DNA from: Macrosoma leucophasiata
Taxonomy: Eukaryota > Arthropoda > Insecta > Lepidoptera > Hedylidae
Length of the DNA stretch: 64,000 nucleotides
Reading direction: 5' to 3'
Assembly: GCA_036365455.1 (NCBI GenBank)
Contig: JAWQUS010000017.1
Location: 10,788,001-10,852,000 of the forward strand
Shown: in pieces, positions 25,440-40,400 of the stretch
Numbering within the stretch: the first letter of the stretch is position 1
How the letters are laid out: each line of letters starts with the position of its first letter
Notes under the pieces: generated by a model
Databases searched by the model: none
Told to the model about the DNA's origin: nothing
The model's input: only the letters and a program-made list of their open reading frames with translations
Program-made: the position numbers and the translations under genes

Positions 25440-28400
25440 GTATGTACGCGTATTTTCCCGCTTTTTCTGGACCAATTTACGTAATTCTTTTGTTTGTTTG
25501 ATGCGGAATAGTTTCGAATTGCTCCCATAAAAATTTGATTCAGATAGGCCAATCAGTTTTTATTTTATAAGCATTTATTTATTTACTTTCACCTCAGACT
25601 AAAGGAATAAGAATAGACGGCGAGTGCGTTGAATGACTACTGACGTCCTAGATAGTCCTAATGCGCATGACAACAAGTGACAATGACACATTTACTCATC
25701 GACGGCCCAACACAGCTTAATTACTCCTTCGTGGATACATTTTTTTCATTGGTTTCGTATAGTCGTGTAATAATTTTATATCGACACACCTAAACAATTA
25801 AAATTAGGTATCTATTGTCTAATTGTCACGAAGCTAAAAGAGTCAGATTTTACAAATTTAACAGATGTGAACATTAATCTAATTGGCACTGCAGCAAGAA
25901 ACTAAAAAGTATTAAATAAATATAAACTACGTTAAGAAAAACCGACTTCAAAACTGAAAAGTAAAAAATAATAAAGATTTAAGTAATTGTTATTACATAT
26001 TACCTATTATTTATATGTGCTATTTACTAATAGGTTTGAAGTCGGTGCCAAGCCAAAATTACTAAAGTAGGCATTTCATTGTATTAGGTTGGGTAAAAAG
26101 TTTCATCGCATTTTTTAAGATAATTCAAAACATTTTTTAATATAGTTTATTTAAATTTAACTAAAGTATGTATGTACCATTTTGTTCGATAACCTTTTGC
26201 CATCTTGTAGGTAGGGACATGATCCCATTTCTATAAAAATTTTGGGACTTCTCATCAAAATACCGCGACAAGTGGATTTGGCAGTCCTCTCGTGATGTTA
26301 ACCTAACATTGCATAAAGAATTCTGAAGAGACCGAAACAGGTGGAAATCTGAAGGTGCAAGGTCAGGACTATACGGCGGATGCATTAACACCTCCCAGCC
26401 AAACTCTCTTAATTTTTGCTGAGTGGCTATAGATGTGTGAGGTCTAGCGTTATCATGGAAACACCACACCTGTTCTGTTGATCAATTCCGGCCGCTTTCT
26501 CTCAACTTCTTGCTTTAATCTCATCAGTTGTTCGATGATTGATAGAGTTCAGAATCGATAGTCCTGCCTGGTGGTAATAGCTCATAATGAATACTGCCCT
26601 TCCAATCCCACCACACACACAACATCACCTTATTGCGAGTTAACCCGGGTTTCGCCACAGTCTGTGAAGCCTGACCGGCCTTTGACCACGACATTTTTCG
26701 CACGTTCTTGTCGTACGTGATCCAGTTTTCATCACCAGTTATCAGCTTCTTCAAAAATGATTCGGTTTCATTACGTCGTAATAAAGAATCACAAATGAGT
26801 ACACGGTTCATTAGGTTTCTTTCAGTGAGCTCGTGAGGTACCCAAATATCGAGCTTATTTTGTACCCAGCTTTTTTCAAATGCGCCAAAACTGTTTTGTG
26901 ATCAATTCTCAGTTCTTCAGCTACGCCCTAACTACTGATATGTCGATCTTGCTCCACTTTTTCAAAAATGGCATCCATTTTATCCGTAATAGGGCGACCA
27001 GAGCGAGGTGCATCTTTGACATCAAAATTTGTGCGTTGCGCGGCTTGCGTTGCATTTTTACCTTTTTTGTAGTAAAATTTTAAAATGTATCGAATTTCTT
27101 CATTAGATTCACTCATCTTGACAGTACGAAAAACAAATGAAAATCACACATTTGCCTAATTTGAATTTGGAATTATGTTCTTTAAAATTTTAACTTTCAA
27201 TGATACCAAAACCAGCCAGATACAAATACTACAGCCAAAGAGATTTTATTACAAGTTCATACATACTATAATGCGAAAAGACTTTTTCCCCAACCTGTTA
27301 CGTAACTTCACGCCTGTAATCCCCGAAGGGGTAGGCAGAGGTAAATGCATGAATTCAAGCATACATGCAAACACCCACGATTCACCGGTTACGTTTTGTT
27401 CAGTGTGTTAATTTGCTCGTATTCATATTTAAGTGATTAAAATATAATAATTTGTTTAAGGCTCTGCACCGACTTCAAACCTATTAGTAAATAGCACATA
27501 TAAATAATAGGTAGTATATAATTACAATTAAATCTTTATTATTTTTTACTTTTCAGTTTTGAAGTCGGTTTTTCTTAACGTAACGTTCTTAATATCAGGT
27601 GTCGTTGCTCTACAAAAGTGTGCTCTGCAGTTTTATTATAGTTTTCCCGCGTTTTGTTGTGATAGTATAATCGATCTATAATGTTCTTTTCTTATAAGTT
27701 TATGCTGTATAACAAGGCACGTGAGCTTACTATATTCAGAGTAATAAAATACAGAGTAATTGAATGCTGGTGTTCATGTGTTCAGTAGTACATACATTAG
27801 GTTTAGTGAATTACTATAATTTCTCACGCTTTTGATATAAGTTTAAAATTATTTGTTAAATTATTAAATTAGTTTAAACATAAGTTTTTAAATTACTTTA
27901 AAGTTGTTTTTTTGTGTTTTAGCCCTTATGTTTCGATAATACTGGTAAAAGCATATCGTTTAGCCAAGGGAAAACCATTAATCAAATTTGACCCTGCATG
28001 TATCTGCATGTCCTGTTTGATTCCTCATCATTGTGTACGAAACCATCTCTTTTCAATTCACAGTCTGTCACATCGTAGAAAATTTTATATGCCGCATAAA
28101 TTCAGGTCACGAACAAACAATTCTCATGCTAAATATTCATAGTGGACACTCGGTTTTTTTCACACGATTTATGCAACTTCAACATAAAATTCTGCCCCTC
28201 TGTTATCTTTTCCTTGTATTTGTATTCCAAACTCATTTAAACAGATTTTGTGTGGAATATATTGGGATATGGAAACTTTTAATAAAAATACTCGTGTAGA
28301 ACTGACCTCATGCGGGATTATGTCAGCTATTTATCTTTGTCGTCGTATAGTGTGAACGTTTTATTAATAAATTATTAATCATAAGACAAGTGACTATGTC

Positions 28401-31400
28401 TTCAAAATAAAAAAAATATTGAGGCCAATCTTAAATATTTGCTTGAATCCGTAACTTAGTTAGTAGGTTGCTATTTTGGAATGGGGAAATTGAGGAAGTT
28501 GTTAATAATTGATTCTTTTCATATTGTTTCGTTTCTTTTTAATTTATTGTGTTCTTGATTATTATTAGTGGTTATTCACTCAAGGTAGTTAAAAAAAAAA
28601 TACAATGTAAAAGTGCTCTCCAGGAGCCAAGTGAAAAAAAAATCGTACGACACGATCACGGGATGTTAGGTATGTCCTAAATTTGTTAGTCATTTATTTG
28701 TCGGAAAAACGTTTTATTAAATTTTCATGTAGGTACCATGTTTCGTAATAACACACGTTATGAGTAGAATACCTAGGACATATGACTTTATTTTATGCAA
28801 TATTGGGCAATTTAAATATTATAGTATTCGATATTATGACAATAATTTTATATCAAAAAATAATTAGGTACGTAAAACAACGTATTGAACATTATGGTTA
28901 CCTACTGAATTTATAGAAAACGTGTTATGAATAATGATTTTCACACTAGACTAACAACTTTATGTGAGTTACGAGACCCTATCTTTATTTTTATAAATGT
29001 CGATATAAAAAAAACTAGTCTGCCTCGTTTAATCTGAGTTATGAACCAATGCAATAAACGACTAATAGAAAAGCTTGAGCCATTAGAAAGTTGCCGCCAG
29101 CTATGATCGCGAGCCGCTGTTTGAACTTTACTACGAGTTTGAATTCTCTTCGAATTTTAAGTCCTATCCTATTAAAAGTTTGCGAAAGTATTAGAAATTC
29201 GAATGAGGGGCGAAAAGCTATCACGCCATTTTTTCCGGCCCTCCTCGCTCTGTAACAATGGGCACGGATGCGCGGCCCGCGGCGTCAGTCGCCAGATTAT
29301 ACTTCAATATCCGTTTGGAATTGTAATATAAAACCTGTTATGGAAAAACATTGTAAATTACAAAAGTAAACACTCGACTACCGATCGCTGTATTCACGCA
29401 GCGTAATCACCTTGTAACATTAAAAAAAAGAAAGTGTCATGTTTCTATAATTTATGGCATTAATCAGTATTATATTATTATTAAACAGTTAACAAGAAAT
29501 ATTCTAATTCTGATCGATAGACGTAGCGTTAATATACTTAGTTTTATTTGGACAACGTTGACTAATGGGGTCGTTTATTTTTATTGCTGGTTTATTTAGA
29601 CTCGCGCGTGTTTTTGCTCGGAGGTGGGCTCAACAGAACTATTATTACTTGCCGACACGACATCAATCATCGCGTTAATATCTCTGTGATTATCTATTTT
29701 AATGTAAAGTCGTTTTGACAAGCAGCCAACTCGGGGCTCAAACGTGGCTACAAACAACTCATCGTGGACGTCGCGGAACGATAATTATTTAACATGTTTA
29801 TTGCTGCGTGGCTTTTTTTATTGAGCTTCAACTATGAAGTATGAGTGTGAGGTGCAAAGAAATATGAAGACATAAGCTGTTTATTCACTAGAGAACATAT
29901 TTCGTCAAAGAAAATAAGCGAATTATTTTACGAAATCGTCACATCGTGTCTTGCAATAAGTATCGTGTGATTTCTGGGTACACGTACGTCGCGAAACAAA
30001 ATGAAATGTTTTATTTTTTATCCATTTACCTACCTAGAAGCGATTACTCCATAGTACAACGATACACGACATGCTTAATTCTTGTAACACATTGTAATAG
30101 TAAAGTATTTCCGCAACTATAGATTAAATGAGTGCTATCTAAACTATCTGCTGCCTATAAAAAACACGTTAAAATAATGTGCTATTCATCAAACAATGTC
30201 TTGGCACGAAGCCGTGGCCTACATGCAATAGCTATCACACAATAGATATTCTATTTCTAAATAGCTATTTCTTTCCTACCACAGAACAGAAATACACACG
30301 GATCTGTCATACAATTTTCTTTGTAATATGTATTGGTTCAAACTTCCTTTGCCAAATCATAAATTGAATAGCGATGAAGAAAATAAAAATAGGAAAGGTC
30401 AATGTTTCAATACCCTGTCCTGCTGTTATTGTAATGGCAACGTGAACTTACAAAATAAAGTTATATATTGTGAGAAGTTTGTTTCATAGATTTATGGTTC
30501 AGGTGTTAGCTACATAATTAAATTATGCTTTGTACTCAACACACGAAACTATGTTAATGGATGTGTCATACTCAAGTGTTTGTAGTTATCGTGACTAAAG
30601 CATTGTTGTTGCATACCAAGTTGCTGTGAATACCAAAGTCAATTGTTTATAATAAATACATGTTACTGGCCAAACCCGATTCCAGGCGAAACTAGTTTTG
30701 CCTAGGCTAAACTAGTTCAAATAATAATGTCTGAAAAAATTAAACTGTCAGCAAAAAACATACCTAAACAAACCAACACGAAAGATTGAATCTGTACTGG
30801 GTTATCCGATTGCATATAGGATATTAACAGTATTATAGTAGGTACATATTTATAAACTAGGCAAAACTAGTTTGGCTGGTAACATATAATGTGTTTATTT
30901 TATTATTTAGCGCCAAATATTTGACATCTACATAAATAAAAATGAGTATCCGAAATGTACGGCCCTGTAATTTCAGGCCCAGAGGCATAACACCTTAAGT
31001 CGCAGGAGGGGTAACGCATTTGCATTTTGATCTTGGTCTTTGTGTCTATAGGCAGTCATCACTTAACATCAATGTGAACTGAATGCTTGTTTGTCACTTC
31101 CATTATATAAAAAAAGTTAATTTTCGCTCATACATACATGTTTTTTTTTAATTTCCTACATTCTTTTCTAATGCTGAAAAAGGATTGTACTTGCATTGAC
31201 GATCCGTCAATTGCGTCTTCAGTCTCCATGATAATAGACTGGGAGGTTATTGAACTTCATCGATACCTACGGACAATGATATAATTTAATTTAGTAATAA
31301 TAAAATAGTGAATGAAGGTTCGACGGGCGGCATCAGTGAGCAGTGGTCGGCCTGGTCGGCACCTTTGAGGGCAGTGAGGGCACCGGACGCGGAGGAGCAC

Positions 31401-34400
31401 GCGCGATCCATACTTGATTTATCACTCCATTGTTGCGCACCGACAACCCACCCTCGCCGGATAAGACTAAACATTCAATTGCCGGAACGCTCCCGAAACG
31501 ATTTGTTCCTTTCATACGATCGATTCACTATCTCTCCACGACGCAACGATGGTATTTAAGTGCCCGCTGAGTACCTATATCCGATGGAATTTGATTTCGA
31601 AGGATGAATCTGCTTCCTCTTTATTTTTTTATTTATGGCGTCCTTGATTTTTTTATTTAATGCGACTTTTTTGGCAGCTTTGAAGTTAAGATATCATGTT
31701 AGCTTATTGACTTTAATAGTCACAAGAGTAGGTGGGTAGGGTATTATAGTATACCCTATTTTTTAATATTTTTTTTTATTTTATAACTAACTTGTTTTGA
31801 AAAATATCAGGCGGAGAATAGAATTCGAACCAAATAAAGAAAGAATGAAAAAAGAAACCACAAACTCATCTCATGAGATAACATTTAACGGCTAACATTT
31901 GCAAACGACTCTATTTCTATAAAATTCAAACATCAAAGAGGCAACGTGTGCAATTGGCAAAAGTCAACAAAAGTGGATTACGTAAATTGTTTTACAAAGT
32001 GTCAATTAAGGGTGGTTTGATACAGCTACAAAGTCACGCATGACCGCCGCATGGGCGACCAACGTGTGGCTTCCCAGATTCAACTGATAGAACACCGTTT
32101 AAATTACGACTATCGATATATGTACGTGAACGACTCGGTTAGCCAAGCAGCTTTATTGAGCTATTTTCCCACTCGATCGTAAACATCGCAGTAATTACTT
32201 TCCATTCGCTCTTTCTTAAATACCGTGATTCATTTTTGCCGTAATCAATAAATGCAGCCTCGGCTCGTTCGATCTCACTTTAAAAGGTAAACGGTAAACG
32301 ATTCTTGCGTCAAAGCTATTCTATTTTATTATGACTTGATTCTTTATGGTTTATTAAAATGTAAAGATCATTTACTATTTAAGTATTCAATGATTTTTTT
32401 ATGTACAAGTTGACATTTAAAGTATCGACGTACAATTAATTAACGTTTTATGTCCCTATTATAATATTTATTAGAATTGATTTTTATTTGTAATACTACT
32501 TTCTGCCTTCTGCTTTGTGAAGAGGAAATCGTAAAACAACTCGATAAACGTTGTACGTTGTATGGGCACGATAATTTATGATGTACGTGCTCTCTAGAAT
32601 TAGTTCCAACTTAATTATGTTAACCACAATATCACTTAATCACCAAATTAGCATGATCAACATTCGATAAATTTAAACTGCGAATTAATGCCGGTAACCA
32701 GGTGCCTGTGATGAGCATCGATATAATAATAATGTATCATTAGGCGACGTGGCACTCTATACTCGTAATAAATTAACCCGCCCGACACCAATTAGACTGT
32801 CTAATCCATTTCACGGCCAATGTGTGACTTTATTACATATCATATTGAGCAAGGTACATTTAGTAATTACAGTATCATGAAGCATTAAACGAGCAAATAC
32901 ACTCGTGAAAGAATTTACCAGCTAATTACATAAACGCGAGCAAATAGTTCATAGCTCGAGGGCTCGAATATCTTGTTTGCTGGCAAAATAATACATAAAA
33001 TTAAAATAAACCTATGACAAACAAACGTACGTGGATAAGAATCTGTAATTTTATTTGTGCATAGAATTAAAAGGCTTGTGTACCGTATTAGTTGAGAACA
33101 ATAGATTGCATTTTTTTCGAAGTGGCATACTAATAAGCATATGTTCATAGCGCCCAGCTGGTGAATCCCCACCTGCCTGCTGAATAAATGAGATGATCTA
33201 AGACGTTGCGCTCGTGACAAGGTTGAACTACTTTATCGATGCAGATATCGAGTCGTGAATATGTTCGGGTCCAGCTCGACGCGTTGTAATGAAATTTAAT
33301 TGTTACTAGGTATATCGATATTGCATTATACGTATAAACGCTGCCTTTATGGATACTATCGATTCGAATTAAAGGTTAATTATTTTTAAAGCAACAAGAA
33401 ATATCGTTTAAATTCTATTGATTGATTTTCTACTGGTGGTAGAGCTCCAGTGACGCAGCTCGCGGGCGTAGGCGCCACCGCATTACCTAATATATATACT
33501 TGCCGCTAAATGGTAGTTCAGCACTATCGTGTTCCGATCAGGTAGTTATGTACGGCCCTGTAATTTCCGGCACAGAGGCATAACACGTTAGGCCTCAGGA
33601 GTGGTAACGCATCTACATTTTGACCTTGGTCTTTGTGAGGTTGTCTATAGGCTGCAGTCATCACTTAACATCAATGTGAACTGCATGCTTGTTTGCCACT
33701 ACCACTACATAAAAAAAAAATTGAATTGTACGAAAGCATTTTGCGACGAAGCGATTCTTTGTTATGGCTCCCATCACTTACCATTTTTCTTTCGTTGTTA
33801 CAGGTTAGCCCAGAAAATAGTAGAAATGCATCACCACGATATCACGATGCGTCGATGGAAGATGTAAGTACAAAATTACTTTTACTGTTTATGGATTCAG
33901 ATCATGAGATCTTATATTCATCATATAAACTATGAGTATGAATAGAGTCTCTACCAATGTTTCCTGCTTCTATAGATGAAATAGTTTTATGAGCATCACA
34001 AAGTTCACTTTGAAAGATAGAATGTAATTTTTTACACAACTTCTTTTAAGCCGAAGATACACCTCTTGTGTAATTCAGATAGGAAGTTACAGTATATAAT
34101 TATGAACTTTCTTATCGCTTGTATTTAAGTACCTACCTACGTTATTTAAAGAACTAGTGAAAAAAATAAACCTAATAATATTGATTAGGTATTCAATTAC
34201 TTTCACTAAAACAAGAATTTTATCCTTAATTATCCTTAAATATCTTTTGACAGCACCCTGATCAATCACTTTATACGCGCTTTTCAGGCATCGGATGCAG
34301 GCTCTCTGTTCCGGGTGACGGGCGCGGGCGGTGGCGCTAAAAATGAACTGGTGGCGCGGGGAGGAAGCGGCGGCGCGCTCGCGCTGTCTCGGGCGCCGGT

Positions 34401-37400
34401 CGGCGGCAGCGCCAGCCCCGCGCCCGCGCCACTGCCGCAGCCCGCGCCCTCGCCCGCACCCGCCGCCTTGCCGCCGCCCGCGCTGCCCCCGCCGCCATTC
34501 CGCGCCGACACGCCGCACCGCCCTACCGGCGCCAGCGCCCACATCCCCGCGCTCGACGGCCAGGCCGCCACCGCAACCGCCACTGCCACCCAGATCCCCG
34601 CCCGCCCTGTCGGCGCCGCCGGCCCCGATACGCCCGAGCGCCCCGCCAGCAACAACAAGCTGCAGCCGGGCGCACGCGCAGCCGCCGACAGCCCTACGCC
34701 CGCGCCGCCGGCCCCGCCCGCCCCGTCGCCGCTCTTCCCCGCGCACGCCGCCACCGCCTACCAGGCGCACGCCGCCGCCGCGCTGCCCGACTACCGCCAC
34801 ACCAATCACGAGACGCGGACCGAACCGCCCGCCGCCGAACACCCGCCCGCACCGCTCGATCTCCACGCGCACCATGCGCCGCGTCCGCCTCACGCGCCGC
34901 TCGCACCCCAAGCGCCCCCGACCGCGACGCAGCCGCCGCATCCGCATCCTAGTCTACCCAACCGCGTGCCGCACTCCACGGCACACCCTGTCATGCCCGG
35001 CCACGACGTCCGGAACGCACCCCCGGCTTCGCCCGCTCACTCCTCCGTTCCTACCTCGTTCCCGAATCGCATCAACGGTGCGCCCCAGACTGTCGCAGCC
35101 CAGCCGCCGCAGACTCCGAATTCGAGTTGTCTTCCGAATCAGACCCTCCCGAGCCGACCCCTCACACCCAGCGCGCCTAACTCCCGATCCTACCCTACCC
35201 CGTCTATCGGGTCTAGTCATGTAAACTCGAGTCTAAGTTCCAGTGTCCACGGCCATTCGATATCCTATCAGAGTCAGCCGAGTTTACAGAAACATTCCGT
35301 TCAGTCGGTGTACTCGACTCGACCCTCTCATCTCGCGCCTTTCAGTGTGGCGAATCACATCTCCTCGAACCACCTACCGTCTTCGACTGCCAATCAGCCG
35401 AGCGCAACGCATTTAAGTCACCCGATAAACAGTCATTCCATTATGAGTCATAGCCATAATCCGATCGTCGGCATTGGCGCGCCGACCACTTCTACGCCGA
35501 ACCATATCGGCTCACCGCTGCCTGTGCCTTCCACGGCGTCGACTACGATACCAGGTTACGTGCCAAGTCTGAAGCATCCGGGGTTGCCTCACTCCGCGCC
35601 GTTAGCGCCGGTGTCGTTGCACCAGCCGATGCACATGGATACGTCAAGCAGCATCAACTCGGCGATAGTGACGCCGAGCGTCAGTATAAGCCAGCCGGTG
35701 ATGGACACGAGGCAGGCGATAGTGTCGAGCGAGCTGCCGGCGCGGACGGAGAGCCCGGCGATCAGCTCAACGCTCGCTACCAACGGATATCCTCCGCCGG
35801 CGGTGTACACCGGCGGGACGTATCCGCCTCTGTACGCGCCGTACGCCACATCGCTCCAACACAGCCCCTACTTACCACCAGCAGCCGCCTCACCCAGAAA
35901 TTCTGATACGGTTAGTATAATGTCAAACTTGTTTCCGCCTGCGACTGCCTTATCAAGTATGGAATAAAAGAGATTATTTCAAAATTACATGTGTGTTTCG
36001 ACACACATGTAATTTTGAAATAATCTACCGCCAGATTTAGTTCACATATTGAAACTTACGATAAGCAAGCACGATAAAGATAGTTTACAAACTGAACAAA
36101 GTCCATGACGAATGTATTTTTTTATTGGACGTACGTAGGCGGCCCGTCTGGAGACGGCACTAGTATACTTCACCAGGTAAATGGCGAGCGCAAAGGACTC
36201 CTAGCCAAACCCATGTTTGACCACTCAAGTGCCTGCGTAAGATATTCATTGAATATGCGTTTGAAGAATTAACAACCGTTAAAACTTGGTAAAAGTCGCA
36301 GATAGATATAAATATAATATATGCCTAAAATGAGTCATGAAATAAAACGTAAACTTGCAATATTTCAGCGGACAAGTCTGTCGGCTTCGCCACTGGTTGC
36401 GCCGAAGACGCCGAAAGGGGTGCGACCGCACACGCCGGGCTCGCTGGGTGCGGCCGGCGCACACGCACCGCTCTCGTATTCCCCGCGAGGACATAGTCCG
36501 GGAAGAGAGAGGGAGAGCTTCAGGTACACACACGCTCGTCTCGCTCACACACACAACGTTTTTCTTTGATGATTGTTTTTTTTTCTTTACTACTTTTTTT
36601 TCTTTTCGGACGAGGCTTTGGTTACACAGAACTTGGTATCTGATTTTTAGTTATCTAAGAACAAGATATTATTTTTTAATAATAATAATAATAGTACACT
36701 TTATTGCACACCAAAAGTACATCAGTTAAGAATACATTTTGACATATGTGACAATGGGCGGCCTTATCGCTAGAAGAGCGATTTCTTCCAGGCAACCCAA
36801 CAATCAAAAGAAATACAGAAAAAAAAATGCAGTAGGGTGCGCGACACTAAAAAGGTATTCACTAGGTACTAACTAAACTAAACTAGTAACACATAACAAT
36901 ATGACAATAAATTAAAGAAGCAAGGGACAGTGAACAGACGAACGAAGGAGAAAGGAACAAAGTAACAGACACAAGGAATTTAAAGAAAAGAGGAAAGGAA
37001 ATCGTTTAAATACCAAGCTTTAACTTGGTATTTAAACGATGCAATACTCTGAGCTTGTTTAATGGTGTAGGGCAAGGAGTTCCATAAACGTACGGCCTCG
37101 ACAGCAAAGGATTTAGTAAAGAAATCACTTGAATGCAAGGGAATTTTTAATCGCAGAGCTACAGAGGAACGAAGTGACCGGGAATGGGAGAGGTGGGCAA
37201 ATTCAAAGCAATCACTTAAATATTTGGGACTGGCAGGATTAAATAGCGTTGAGTACAAAAGAGAAAGTATATGTACATTCCGGCGATGCTGAATAGGGAG
37301 CCACTTGAGCTTATTGCGATATTCGGAAACATGGTCATATTTGCGAAGACCAAATATGAACCTAATGAATACATTCTGTAAGCGCTCAAGCTTATTAAGT

Positions 37401-40400
37401 TGGCATTGGGTCAAATTAAGATAACAGACATCAGCATAGTCAAGTATCGGAAAAAGTAGAGAATGTGCAAGCGCAATTTTAGTAGGAACAGGTAAAAAGT
37501 TACGCAGCCTTCGCAAAGAACTAACAGTTGCAAACACCTTTCTGCTTACTTCACATAATTGCGCGGACCACGAAAGATGTTGGTCAAAAATAACACCTAA
37601 GTTTTTCACTTTATCCGAAAATGGTATATGAATACCGTCGAAAAGTACCCGCGGCAAGTTATCCCAATCTATTTTGCTAACTAGCCTAGAACTACCAATT
37701 ATAATAAGTTGCGTTTTCTCAGGATTTACTCTAAGGCCAAATGAGGTGCTCCATTTTGATATGCGACTAAGGTCATCATTTATTAGGTTTATAGCATCAG
37801 GTAGATTCTTTAATGAAGATTTCGTGTAAATTTTATTTGATTTTAATAGATTACTAAGAGGTAGCTCTAGATAGGATCAGATTACGCATACTAACATCTG
37901 TCAATTTCGCATCGGACTCTATAACTTTTAGCTCAGTCTCAATCTGGACACATTCCACTAAAGCATGTTATGTATCTTACAAATTACATAATTTGGCGAT
38001 TTGACGATTTTCTACCACAATGATTTCATCACAAACTGTCATTTATGTAAAAGTGTGATTTTAAATGCTCTTTTTTTCTCTGGTTCCTACTTGATACATA
38101 ATTAAATTAAAAGTTATATACTGAATATTATCTTGCATTACGGTACTTTATTAAATTGTAACAATTTGTGACAGTCGCAAGGTTCAAACGTTGATGCAAT
38201 TATTATGTAACATTTCCAGTGTTTGACTTATTTATTATAATTTGGTACAGTTATAAAATCCCATTGCAAAATACCAATTAGATTGATATCTCATCTCCAG
38301 CACCCTACACTGTTGAACGATAGACAATCCTCTCCTGCTCAGGGTGTAATTAACCCATTAGTCACAGTCGCTACTGTAGCCGTATCCTTGGAGAATATTA
38401 CTTTTTGTCACAAATACGTGCTTAGTTTTTTATTTGTATCTTATTATTGTATTATAATTGTACTAAACCAGTACTTCGTTTTAACCTTTCAATACTGTAT
38501 TTATACTTTAGACACAGAACTGTAGTGTGTGTGGTTTGATTCCAGCAGCAACATCAGCAGTCTGTCTCGCAGCACGCCGGCGTCGGCGGCCAGTGCGCCG
38601 ATCTCAGCACCGTCGCTGGCGCCCACATTGCCCGCACCCCTCTGCGCACCCCTCTCTGCGCCGCTCGCCGCGTCTTTACCGGTTGGTACCTCAAAGTAAT
38701 CCTAGCAACCATGGATGTTATATATCAGCGCCGTCACTGGGTCCCACGCTGACTAAGCCTCTGGCCGCCCCAGTCTACGCCGCCGCTCGCTGCCTATTCA
38801 CCAATTAGGAATAATGTTAATCTACTGGATTCGATCCTCGCATTGGGTTCAATATTTGTATGACTTAAAAGCTGTGTTAGTATTTAGGTGAGCGCGTATA
38901 ACGCGTGACTTTACGTAAAGCGCACAGAAATCTAGGTTTTGTGCTGAGGCAAATGCACACTTTCACAAACATAAACGCAGTTAAGGCATTATACCAGGGA
39001 TTCCCAAAGTGGTCCATATAGACCCCTATGGGAGACCCGATGGGGTCTACGTATATGCGTAAATAAAAATGGGATATATGGGAAAGTGATATAAATGTTA
39101 GCAAAGGGGTCCACCGAAACCAGAAAAAATAGTTCAGGAACCTCTGCATTATATACGATACCCTAGTTAGGAGTCACCTCGAGTGTAATGCAGTCGTCTA
39201 GGCTCCTCATGAAGCTAAATATACCTCTATGATAGAGCGCATACAAAATACATTCACTCGTTATCTGTACTTAAAGCTATACGGTGTATATCCTTCTATC
39301 CGCTTATGTATCCTAGTTTATTTGTGCTAGGTATGGTTGACTGTAACCAAGTGGATGCGCGTTTTCTGTTGAAACACGTTTAACACTAACCATAAATTCG
39401 TATCTCCAGGGTCCCATACCACCGTTGACGGGAGGACTGAGCAGCGGGCTACTGGCGCCGCTGGCGGCCCCCACGCCCACCCCGGCCGCCCCCACGCCGG
39501 CGCACCTCGCCCACTCGCTGGCGCCCGTGCCCACTGTACCCAGCATCAGCTCCAGCGCCAAACCGCCCGCCCACTGGGGGGTAACGTGAGTACACCCGCG
39601 CTGTCACACTAACTTTATTCGAACTGACGGACAGCTCACTCTTCGAGTACGTTGAGAATGTATCATGCCCACCGTCAGCCTTGGAACCCCCACGCCCACC
39701 AGCGCCCTCCGCCCATCATGCCCTCTGTACTCAGCGTCAAACTCCACCCCACATGCCTGCCTTAAAATATTAATACTTGTAAACGCATCCCACCATACCC
39801 TCCATCACCGCTCGCTTATTATAGGATACTAGCGTCACACCGCAGACACTCCGCTAAAATTCCATACAAACGCTTAATTTGGTCTCTATTACACAGACAT
39901 CAGTCAGTGACGTGTATTTACACGTGCACCTGTGTGCGTAGCACGTAGAAAATACCAACCGTCGTCCATAAGAGGGGAGGAGGTTGGTTGATGCGGGGAA
40001 ATCGGGCGGGACGTCGAAGTGTCCATTCTATACGTAGTATTATTTCATATTCTCTGCTAGCGTCCATGCCCACCCTGCCCAGCCTCAGATACTTGTCAAG
40101 TGCACTAGATACTTGTCATCTCTGCTTTCATCCTTTTGAAATAACAAAGAAAGAACATAATTTGTCCATCAGTCATGATATTAAGTTTTGTGTAAGTTTA
40201 CTGTTACATTACTATGGTACAATGGATCAAATAGGTCGTCATTTAAACGTTTGGCTACGAGCCAACTGCAGTAGTTATGATCCATGAATTGTATGCGGAA
40301 TGTTTAAGGCATAGGCTAGTGTGGAGCAGCACTTATTTAAACACAAACTTGCATGTCATTTGACTAATGCACGCCGACTGTTGTCGAATATGTCAAGTCA

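Larger units (their letters stand above)
23680..33803 (+). other. tay: tay intron 1 (10.1 kb)
   Basis: An AT-rich intron between donor GTACGT and acceptor TTACAG. It hosts a (TA)n microsatellite, a mariner flanked by two inverted MITEs, a SINE fragment, a palindromic MITE and two LINE tails. A GC-rich islet at about 31320-31480 is the only compositional outlier not explained by a repeat. Other small exons could hide here. Confidence 0.6.

Noticed and set aside
31308..31559. Thrombospondin-like EQWSAWS motif in the intron 1 islet
   Set aside because: A short chance match without the Cys pattern of that domain, and with an open frame on the opposite strand too.
34087..34947. 286-codon minus-strand gene opposite tay exon 3
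   Set aside because: Arg/Gly-rich translation of a GC-rich coding exon on the wrong strand; no domains; the sense strand has family motifs and phased splice sites.
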